Below, one piece after another: positions 1-5,082 of a stretch of DNA of 6,439 bases. Source of the stretch: Microcaldota archaeon. GTDB lineage: Archaea > Micrarchaeota > Micrarchaeia > Norongarragalinales > UBA8480. The notes beneath the pieces were generated by a model. That model ran no database searches. It was not told the origin of the DNA and worked only from the letters and a program-made list of their open reading frames with translations. The stretch covers positions 1 through 6,439 of the forward strand of contig JAHFHN010000049.1 of NCBI GenBank assembly GCA_023246885.1, in the 5' to 3' direction. The translations under genes and the position numbers were made by a program. Each line of letters begins with the position of its first letter. Positions within the stretch are counted from its first letter, which is position 1.

Positions 1-537
1 GGAGTAGAATTCCGATGCATGCCGCCAATATCCATTTTTGATATTCTTAAAGAACTAGCAGAAAAAAAAGTGGCTTTTGTGGAAGTGCCAGTTGCTTTAG
101 TTGAAAGAAAAGCAATGCACACTTTAGTTACTCTTGCTAAGCCGCACCGCGCTTCGCTTCAAGCGGTATTATCCGCAGATGATGTTTCTGAATCTAAAAA
201 ACGTGCGCTTGCAGTAAAGGCGATTAAGTTGTTTGCTCGTTTAAATGCGCTTGGGTACAGACATAACCATCCTGGCCCGGCAAATGTGGTTGTTATGAAA
301 AATGACGAAGTTAGGTTAATTGATCCAACTTTACTTGAACGCTTTCCAAAGACGGGGGAGCGACTTTTAGAAAGTATAGAAACTCGCGCGAGATTGTTGC
401 AGCCATTTACGACCGTTTGGCGTAGAAACAATCCCGGGCAGGATTATCCAATGGAACAGTTGCATGGCTTAATGCATGAGTTTGATTCTGCATACGATAC
501 AGAATTTAAGCGAGTAAAGGCGAAACAACGTGTTTGA
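1..537 (+). CDS. Kinase-fold protein, C-terminal part (5' end outside window)
   Basis: The frame is open back to base 1, and the first in-frame ATG is at 19, so the gene probably starts upstream. Numbered from that ATG, the visible part resembles strands 4-5 and the C-lobe of a protein-kinase fold of the RIO/ABC1/LPS-kinase style. Residues 22-40 look like the paired strands before the hinge, and a long helix ends in LNALGY. The catalytic-loop position reads HNHPGPAN (82-89), followed by LIDP (100-103) where DFG is expected. H82, N89 and D102 keep canonical spacing (HxDxxxxN), but the catalytic aspartate position is His84. The glycine loop and ATP-binding lysine would lie upstream. It may be a pseudokinase or an atypical small-molecule kinase. 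The stop overlaps the next gene by 8 nt, which ties it to the JAMM/RING operon. The kinase fold is inferred from motif spacing; the substrate is unknown. Confidence 0.6.
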   Translation, partial: GVEFRCMPPISIFDILKELAEKKVAFVEVPVALVERKAMHTLVTLAKPHRASLQAVLSADDVSESKKRALAVKAIKLFARLNALGYRHNHPGPANVVVMKNDEVRLIDPTLLERFPKTGERLLESIETRARLLQPFTTVWRRNNPGQDYPMEQLHGLMHEFDSAYDTEFKRVKAKQRV

Positions 538-1003
538 TATTTACATTTATAGTAATGCCGTACAAAAAGCAGAAGAGTACTTTTCTGCGTTAGCTGCTTC
601 AAAATTAGAGGGCTTAGGGCTTTTGGTTGGCAACCAATTCGAACACGACGGGGCTAATTATTTGCAAATAACTGATTTTATCACTGGCGAGACAAACTCT
701 TCAGCGGTTTCAGTGAGTTTTTCCAGACAAGCATTTGAAAAACTAGCCGGTGATTTAAAAGAACGAGATGAAATAGTCCTTGGCTGGTGTCATTCTCATC
801 CATCTTATGGTTGTTTTTTATCTGCTACGGATGTAAATACGCAACGTAGTTTTTTTAATGAAGATTTTCATGTTGCGAGCGTGTTTGATCCAATGCGCAA
901 AGAAGATTTCGGCGGCGTAAACACAATGGCGAAGCGTTTTTACAGGTTGGCTGATAAAGGGTATAAGGAAGTTTCATTTGCGGTGGTCAAAGATGTCCAA
1001 TGA
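530..1003 (+). CDS. Rpn11/CSN5-like JAMM (MPN+) metalloprotease, candidate deubiquitinase
   Basis: This is a single JAB1/MPN domain of 157 residues. The full zinc-protease signature is present: Glu27 in LEGLGLLVG, then His88-Ser89-His90-Pro91, Ser98 and Asp101, with the exact HSHPx6SxxD spacing. The stretch GWCHSHPSYGCFLSATDVNT is very close to the eukaryotic Rpn11 and CSN5 active site (GWYHSHPGFGCWLSGxD), and a later VFDP matches the family's VVDP strand. Enzymes of this type cleave isopeptide bonds between ubiquitin-like modifiers and their targets, or mature modifier precursors. It has the core domain only, without the C-terminal helices of eukaryotic Rpn11. The start is GTG, eight nucleotides before the upstream stop, with AAAGG at 516-520 as ribosome binding site. 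It sits directly before a RING protein and near an E1-like gene, which supports a ubiquitin-type role. The family is secure; the substrate is inferred. Confidence 0.93.
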   Translation: MFDIYIYSNAVQKAEEYFSALAASKLEGLGLLVGNQFEHDGANYLQITDFITGETNSSAVSVSFSRQAFEKLAGDLKERDEIVLGWCHSHPSYGCFLSATDVNTQRSFFNEDFHVASVFDPMRKEDFGGVNTMAKRFYRLADKGYKEVSFAVVKDVQ

Positions 1004-1964
1004 ATTACAAACAATAAATTCAAATAAATCCAATGCGGCAAAGCCGGTTGGGGAAAAGGAAAAACAAAGCACGGTTAAGGCCATTTCAACAACCGCCGCT
1101 GGGCAATCCGCAGTTGAAGAGAAACCGGTTTCAACAGAAAAAAAGAAGCGCGGCCGTAAACCAGTTTTCAAGCCAACTCAGTTTGACTTAGATTTAATTC
1201 ACTTGATTCGCGAAGGGGCAACTTCAACTGATGAGCTATTGTATGCTTTAGGAATAGCACGTTCTGAATTAATTCAACGCTTAGATTTATTAAAAACGGA
1301 AAATTTAGTGGCAGAAGAAAAAGATGGAGCAAATTCGCAGTTCGGGTTAACTGTAACTGGGTATAATTTTTATGCTTCTAAAGGTGCGAAAAAAGTTAGC
1401 CTCAAAAAATCTTTTTCTGGCGAAGTAAAATTACACAAGCATAAACAAATTGAAAAGCACGACGCGTTGCCAGTACAAGGACAAAAACACGTGAATGATT
1501 TTCTTTCGTCAACTGAAGTGGTTGACCTTGGCGGAAAATTAGGTAGGATGGATTTAGAGGAAATAATAAAACGCTATGGCCCGTCAAGTGAACAAAAAGA
1601 TAAGTTTTTGCGTCAAAAAGCAACTGAAATAAATCAAGAAAAAAAGCAAGTTCAACCACAAATCCAACATCCAGTACAAGCGCCGCAGCTTGCAAATCCA
1701 ATTGTTTCAACGCAACCGGTTGCAGGTAGCGTAAATTCTTCTGAAATTTGTGATTTGTGTAAATCGGATTTCAAGATGTCAATGAATAATCCCGAGCTCG
1801 CAAAATACGGGCATTGTTTTTGCGGTGCAGCTTACCACAAGGAATGTTACGACTCGCTTCTTTCAGATAATGCCAAGTGCATTCGTTGCGGTAAAAAATT
1901 ATTTTTAATTGTTGACAAACGGAGTAGAGAGGCAATAAGTGGGTTAAGGGACGCGTTTGAATAG
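993..1964 (+). CDS. Winged-helix protein with C-terminal RING-type zinc finger, candidate E3-like factor
   Basis: The protein has 323 residues from the ATG at 993, with GGTGG at 982-986 as ribosome binding site; a TTG at 978 in the same frame is possible. Residues 1-48 are polar and probably disordered. A basic patch KKKRGRKP (50-57) resembles an AT-hook. Residues 62-130 fit a winged helix (helices around STDELLYALGI and SELIQRLDLLK, then a wing). A Gln/Pro-rich linker spans about 215-246. The C-terminus carries eight candidate zinc ligands: C253, C256, C275, C277, H282, C285, C296 and C299, the C-C-C-C-H-C-C-C cross-brace pattern of RING-like treble clefs. RING domains usually bind E2 enzymes and promote modifier transfer, so an E3-like role is reasonable next to JAMM and E1 genes. 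The N-terminal half suggests DNA or chromatin targeting. It overlaps the JAMM gene by 11 nt. A non-E3 zinc-binding regulator remains possible. Confidence 0.82.
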   Translation: MSNELQTINSNKSNAAKPVGEKEKQSTVKAISTTAAGQSAVEEKPVSTEKKKRGRKPVFKPTQFDLDLIHLIREGATSTDELLYALGIARSELIQRLDLLKTENLVAEEKDGANSQFGLTVTGYNFYASKGAKKVSLKKSFSGEVKLHKHKQIEKHDALPVQGQKHVNDFLSSTEVVDLGGKLGRMDLEEIIKRYGPSSEQKDKFLRQKATEINQEKKQVQPQIQHPVQAPQLANPIVSTQPVAGSVNSSEICDLCKSDFKMSMNNPELAKYGHCFCGAAYHKECYDSLLSDNAKCIRCGKKLFLIVDKRSREAISGLRDAFE

Positions 1965-1986
1965 AAGAAAAACTCGCGCCCGAAAG

Positions 1987-2005
1987 CCTTTTTATTTTAA
2001 AAAGG
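1987..2005 (+). promoter_or_regulatory. Short hairpin overlapping a ribosome binding site
   Basis: The sequence CCTTTTTA-TTT-TAAAAAGG is a perfect 8-bp inverted repeat with a 3-nt loop. Its 3' arm runs into AGGTG (2003-2007), a good match to the archaeal Shine-Dalgarno consensus, 10 nt before the ATG at 2018. Folding would hide the GG of that site. The T-rich arm could instead serve as a termination signal for the RING gene ending at 1964. The stem is AT-rich and may be weak or incidental. Confidence 0.4.
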
Positions 2006-2017
2006 TGTTGCACTTAC

Positions 2018-2491
2018 ATGGTTTCAAAAATTTCAAGGCTATCTGCAATTAGAAAAGCAATCCGCTGGACTCGAAAAGGAGTTGACTGGCATTTTCACTT
2101 ATTGTCGCCGGGCTGTTTGTATAATCCAACCCGCGAGCATGAATTGTTTATCGAGTCAAAGTTTGGTTCATTTGTTGCCCGCTCTTGGCGTTCGTTGGTA
2201 ACAATTGCAAAGCATTTGCTTCATTTATTAGAAAAACGAAACGTGAAACGGGTTTCTGCTTCATCTGCGCTCGGGATGGGAAAAATTTTGCTTCAAGCAA
2301 AGCATTTGAATGATAAGAAAATCCGTTGGCACCACCATTTGCTTTACCCGCATTGTGTGCTAAACAAAAAGCGCGGCAAATGGGCGATTGTTTTTGAAGA
2401 CCCGCTGAACAATAAAGTTACTGAACTGTTTTACTCCAATTATCCCGGCAAAGATTTGAATAAATTAGAGTTACTATTTTACAAGCAGTAA
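2018..2491 (+). CDS. Unknown protein of two diverged WHxHLLxPxCxxN repeats
   Basis: I do not recognise this 157-residue basic protein. Its clear feature is an internal duplication with an 80-residue offset. Residues 24-36 read WHFHLLSPGCLYN and residues 104-116 read WHHHLLYPHCVLN, and the flanking helical segments (about 9-23 and 89-103) align without gaps. Each unit seems to be a basic helix, the W-H-x-H-L-L-x-P-x-C-x-x-N motif, a short strand pair ending in an acidic residue (FIES, VFEDP) and a further helix or strand. The paired histidines and the cysteine could bind a metal or sit in an active site. No signal peptide or membrane helix is evident. AGGTG at 2003-2007 supports this start. 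The gene follows the RING gene by 53 nt on the same strand, so it may be the last gene of that operon. It lacks E2 hallmarks. Confidence 0.72.
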   Translation: MVSKISRLSAIRKAIRWTRKGVDWHFHLLSPGCLYNPTREHELFIESKFGSFVARSWRSLVTIAKHLLHLLEKRNVKRVSASSALGMGKILLQAKHLNDKKIRWHHHLLYPHCVLNKKRGKWAIVFEDPLNNKVTELFYSNYPGKDLNKLELLFYKQ

Positions 2492-2497
2492 TGCAAA

Positions 2498-3253
2498 TCA
2501 ATGCACTGGGCAGTTGCTTCTTTTTTCAATTGTGAATACGTTCGTTTGTCCACTTAGCCCGTTGTAAAACGCGTATTTTCCAGCCAATGTAGTTCCAGTT
2601 TTTAGTATTAGTTTAATGAATTCGTTTACTTGCATGCCCGCAATAATGCTGGTTGTTGTTGGCAACGCGGGCATTTTTGGGTCTAGGATATCGAGCATTT
2701 CTCCAACGCAAGAGTACTTTTTCCATAGCAGGCCATAGTCTTGTTTTGACACTCCGCATTCCAAACAAGCAGCCGGTGCTTGCACTACTTGCAATTTACC
2801 AAGAAACCCTCTTGTTCCGCCATCAATTAAGGCAACTTTGCCATAACAATTTGCATTAACGTGTAGTCGGGCTCCTAAATTATCTAGGCAGCCAAATACG
2901 GCGTCAAAATCAGAGAAAAACTTATCGTCAAGTGTCTCAACGTTTTTTATAACTGGGGTTACAATGGCACTTAAATTAAGTTTTTTTGCTGCGCGGGCTA
3001 GCGCTTCAGCTTTTAGGACTTTGTTTTCTGCATCGCTTTGTGTAAAAAACAGGCAGCGGTTTAAATTCGCTTTGACAACCGTGTCGAAGTCAACAACCGT
3101 AAGTTGGCAAACGCCTAGCTGCAGTAAATTCTTAGCTACTTCATTGCCCAATGCGCCAGCACCAATAAGGCAAACTTTGGCCCCTGCAATTTTTTCTTGA
3201 TTCCAACCCGCAACGCGCTTTTGGCGATCGTGAATATCGTCATCAATTCCCAT
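2498..3253 (-). CDS. E1-like ubiquitin-type activating enzyme (ThiF/MoeB/UBA fold)
   Basis: This is a complete 251-residue adenylation domain. Near the N-terminus, HDRQKRVAGWNQEKI matches the usual E1 entry segment. GAGALG (31-36) is the nucleotide loop, VVDFD (53-57) the following strand, LNR (64-66) the arginine motif, and NKVLKAEA (77-84) the conserved Asn-Lys region. GCLDNLGARLHVN (121-133) and LIDGGTRGFLGKLQVV (142-157) resemble eukaryotic UBA2/UBA3 more than plain MoeB. CLEC (163-166) and the terminal CPVH (248-251) would make a zinc site, with His in place of the usual fourth Cys. Cys182 in YSCVG is the candidate thioester cysteine. E1 enzymes adenylate a modifier's C-terminal glycine and pass it to a cysteine. 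There is no ubiquitin-fold domain or rhodanese domain. A MoeB/ThiF sulfur-carrier role is the main alternative. The gene converges on the 2018-2491 gene with 6 bp between them. No ribosome binding site is evident, so translation may be leaderless. Confidence 0.9.
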   Translation of the reverse strand: MGIDDDIHDRQKRVAGWNQEKIAGAKVCLIGAGALGNEVAKNLLQLGVCQLTVVDFDTVVKANLNRCLFFTQSDAENKVLKAEALARAAKKLNLSAIVTPVIKNVETLDDKFFSDFDAVFGCLDNLGARLHVNANCYGKVALIDGGTRGFLGKLQVVQAPAACLECGVSKQDYGLLWKKYSCVGEMLDILDPKMPALPTTTSIIAGMQVNEFIKLILKTGTTLAGKYAFYNGLSGQTNVFTIEKRSNCPVH

Positions 3254-3306
3254 GGTAGGTTAAGCATAGCAAAAGATAATACTATTTTCTTACAGGCACT
3301 CGGCGA

Positions 3307-3672
3307 TTAGTGATGCATCTTTACTGCGCGCATAAGCATAAATTCCCGTAATTTGCTTACGCGTTGTCCTTGTGGTTCTATTTTTATGCCGTCTAGTGTG
3401 TCAAAAGTTAAATCGTAGCTTTTACCATTTTTGATTACGTGCGTGTGCGATTTCCCGCCTATGCGCACCGTGTCCGTCACCCAGCCGGATCTCCTAAATC
3501 GTTCCAAAATTAATGGTGCTATTCTTTCGGCTTCCACTATTTTGGGGTGTTTAATCTGAACGTGCACTACTTCATTCCTGCCTTTTCCGTTGTGGGTTCT
3601 CCAAGATTCTCTAGTTACTTTTATTCCCCTTATTGGTGCTACTTCGTGTATTGCTTTTAATATTTTGTGCAT
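3307..3672 (-). CDS. Small basic protein of unknown function
   Basis: I do not recognise this 121-residue protein. It is rich in Lys, Arg and His, has no cysteine, no signal peptide and no membrane segment, and ends in HH. The pattern suggests an alpha/beta fold. A strand around 35-40 (VVHVQI) is followed by a helix at 43-61 (KIVEAERIAPLILERFRRS), then strands at 64-71, 76-81 and 85-91, and a C-terminal basic helix from about 104. Two Gly turns (IGGKSHTHV, KNGKSYDLTF) suggest a beta-hairpin. The charge could fit nucleic-acid or ribosome contact, but this is not shown. The start has GGCGGA 4 nt upstream, and a possible TATA box lies about 30-37 bp upstream. The gene sits between NreA and the E1-like gene on the same strand, with gaps of 55 and 53 nt, so co-transcription is possible. 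Confidence 0.7.
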   Translation of the reverse strand: MHKILKAIHEVAPIRGIKVTRESWRTHNGKGRNEVVHVQIKHPKIVEAERIAPLILERFRRSGWVTDTVRIGGKSHTHVIKNGKSYDLTFDTLDGIKIEPQGQRVSKLREFMLMRAVKMHH

Positions 3673-3701
3673 TTTGTCCGCCGTATAACTTGAATTCGTA
3701 G

Positions 3702-3713
3702 TTAATTAAAAAG
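3702..3713 (-). promoter_or_regulatory. Possible TATA box upstream of the 121-residue gene
   Basis: On the minus strand this AT-only stretch reads CTTTTTAATTAA-like, centred about 35 bp before the ATG at 3672. An archaeal TATA box is expected about 25 bp before the transcription start, so the leader would be roughly 10 nt. The same T-run could instead end transcription of nreA, whose stop is at 3728-3730. Confidence 0.3.
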
Positions 3714-3727
3714 GTTTTGTCAGAGTT

Positions 3728-4879
3728 TCAGAAATCAGTCAACTTACATTGTGAAAGCACTCTGCTTGTTGTGGTGTATTGTTCAATTGGCCGCTTTAAT
3801 CGCTTTTTTAGTTCAACTATTAATTCATCACGCGTTTCAAATATAGTTGGCTTGTTCTTTAGCGCAGCGCGGCAATTTTCACGAACTTGAAAAACTCCCA
3901 AGGGCACTTGGTATTCGTCGCTTATTTCGCGTAAAACAATTGTTCGCGCTTGGCGCTGCATTTTGTGCAAGTGTTCAACGCACGCTATTCTTCCGGCGTA
4001 GTAGCCGCCGCCCTCTCGCGTTGCATATGCTGTTCTTCCTTCAAAGGGTTCGTACTCGTACTCTACTTGATTTGCTTTAGCTGCCCAGAAGCTGTTTGGT
4101 TCCCATGATTCAAATTGTTCAAATTCCCAAGTGCCCGGAATGAAAACAATTTCAAAGTGGTTACCCATCCAAGTGTTACTGTAGAGTTGAATTTCATTAA
4201 TTGCTCGAAATTCGCGCACGTCGGTTAGTAATTGCTTTGCGATTAAGTCATCTGCCGCAGTGATTGACCAGCGCGTTGGCACTAGTTTTTTTTCAACGCC
4301 TAGCGCGCCACTTGATAGTGCTCTTTGTAGGTAATATGTGTCTCCAAAAAATTGAAATCCTTCATGTACTGCTGTGCTTACAGTTATCTTTTCTTCTACG
4401 AGTGAAATTACTTTTCGCGGGATTAATGGGTTATCTGCTAAAGTGAATTTTTTCATTTTACCGCTTGCACCCATGGGAGGCAAGTATGTAGAAAAATTAA
4501 CCTGCTGGAATGGTTCCCTTTCAAAGAAAACTTCCATGTCAATTGGCTTTAGTGAAAGTGCAGTATCTTGTAAATCAAGCGACATTCGGTTATTTGAATT
4601 TTTAACATTCAAAACCGACTCGCCACGCGCTAATGACAATCGGTGTTCAACTATTTTTTCTAAACTAAGTCCATACCATTTTCCTGGCGAGTCACTGTCA
4701 GTTATCTGTTCACTTATGCCGACCATTGGGCCAGCAAATACGTTTGGATAATTGTATTTGCCTATGAACACGCTTGAAGGAGATTTGCCAAACACGTTCT
4801 TCGGAATGCGCTTTGAAAACAACGGCTTCAAATTAGCTTCAATTTGCTTGTACAGTGGAGTTGAATTTGGTGTATTCAT
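3728..4879 (-). CDS. nreA: NreA-type archaeal DNA repair protein
   Basis: Residue numbers are from the ATG at 4879 (383 residues). The N-terminal part holds the family motif FGKSPSSVFIGKYNYPNV (30-47) followed by AGPM, typical of the Nre N-terminal domain (DUF650). The central and C-terminal parts, with SITAADD, YSNTWMGNHFEIVFIPGTW and the EGGGYYAGR segment, match the DUF651 half. The last seven residues, QCKLTDF, fit a PCNA-interacting (PIP) motif of the Qxx[LIM]xxF kind. Family knowledge: NreA proteins in archaea bind PCNA and take part in repair of DNA damage such as that from mitomycin C. Many homologues start with a four-cysteine zinc finger; none is visible here. An upstream in-frame ATG at 4966 would add 29 residues unlike the family, and a TATA-like box lies inside that extension, so 4879 is preferred. 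The gene is divergent from the AAA+ gene. Confidence 0.9.
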   Translation of the reverse strand: MNTPNSTPLYKQIEANLKPLFSKRIPKNVFGKSPSSVFIGKYNYPNVFAGPMVGISEQITDSDSPGKWYGLSLEKIVEHRLSLARGESVLNVKNSNNRMSLDLQDTALSLKPIDMEVFFEREPFQQVNFSTYLPPMGASGKMKKFTLADNPLIPRKVISLVEEKITVSTAVHEGFQFFGDTYYLQRALSSGALGVEKKLVPTRWSITAADDLIAKQLLTDVREFRAINEIQLYSNTWMGNHFEIVFIPGTWEFEQFESWEPNSFWAAKANQVEYEYEPFEGRTAYATREGGGYYAGRIACVEHLHKMQRQARTIVLREISDEYQVPLGVFQVRENCRAALKNKPTIFETRDELIVELKKRLKRPIEQYTTTSRVLSQCKLTDF

Positions 4880-4910
4880 ATGGTTGTAATTACTTTCGCG
4901 AGTAATTCTT

Positions 4911-4920
4911 TTTAATTTAA
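4911..4920 (-). promoter_or_regulatory. Putative TATA box of nreA
   Basis: On the minus strand it reads TTAAATTAAA, centred about 36 bp before the ATG at 4879. Transcription about 25 bp downstream would give a leader of roughly 10 nt. This agrees with the lack of a Shine-Dalgarno site before that ATG and supports the shorter NreA start. Confidence 0.4.
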
Positions 4921-4971
4921 GTGACGCAACCCAATTCACTCTGAAGACCAAGCTATTTAGTCCCATCCTGC

Positions 4972-5078
4972 GTGTCTTTTACGTGCCTCTTACATGTCTT
5001 TTACGGCTCTTTTACATGTCACTTATCGCTAATGGTGTCAAAAGCCGCAGTTGGCGTAAGCCTTTTAAAGGTCTTTTA
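4972..5078. repeat. Direct 11-bp repeat array, likely operator or protein-binding array
   Basis: Five head-to-tail units of exactly 11 bp occupy 4972-5026: GTGTCTTTTAC, GTGCCTCTTAC, ATGTCTTTTAC, GGCTCTTTTAC and ATGTCACTTAT (consensus RTGTCTTTTAC). The core TCTTTTA starts at 4975, 4986 (CCTCTTA), 4997, 5008 and 5019 (TCACTTA). Two more cores follow at 5061 (CCTTTTA) and 5072 (TCTTTTA), again 11 bp apart and 42 bp after the fifth, about four helical turns. All copies would therefore lie on roughly one face of the helix. The array fills the divergent region between nreA and the AAA+ gene, which suggests a regulator or initiator binding site. The open frame across it is a chance consequence of a repeat that lacks stops in this frame. 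Confidence 0.7.
5063..5070 (+). promoter_or_regulatory. Possible TATA box of the AAA+ gene, inside a repeat copy
   Basis: TTTTAAAG resembles an archaeal TATA box and overlaps the sixth 11-bp repeat core. Transcription would begin near 5090. That would favour the in-frame ATG at 5110 rather than 5083, unless the promoter lies further upstream. Overlap with the repeat would allow a repeat-binding protein to block or aid TBP. Confidence 0.3.
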
Positions 5079-5082
5079 TGTA

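Noticed and set aside
978..992. TTG start for the RING protein
   Set aside because: The ATG at 993 has a suitably spaced GGTGG; the TTG would add only five residues.
2018..2491. E2 conjugating enzyme
   Set aside because: A Cys follows a Pro in each repeat, but there is no HPN motif, no E2-like length or order, and the protein is an internal duplication.
3307..3672. Ubiquitin-like modifier
   Set aside because: It lacks a C-terminal Gly-Gly and its strand-helix order is not clearly beta-grasp.
4374..4751. Open frame on the + strand opposite nreA
   Set aside because: It is antisense to well-matched NreA family sequence and has no recognisable features of its own.
4880..4966. Longer NreA start at 4966
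   Set aside because: The extra 29 residues do not resemble the family and contain the likely TATA box of the gene.
4972..5078. CRISPR array
   Set aside because: Units are 11 bp, directly adjacent and without spacers.
4972..5078. Standard archaeal origin recognition boxes
   Set aside because: The known ORB/mini-ORB consensus with its G-run and inverted arrangement is absent; only a weaker origin-like possibility remains.
4972..5082. N-terminal extension of the AAA+ protein from the ATG at 4972
   Set aside because: It would translate the 11-bp repeat array into a Cys/Phe-rich segment unlike the family; the DNA-level periodicity explains the open frame better.
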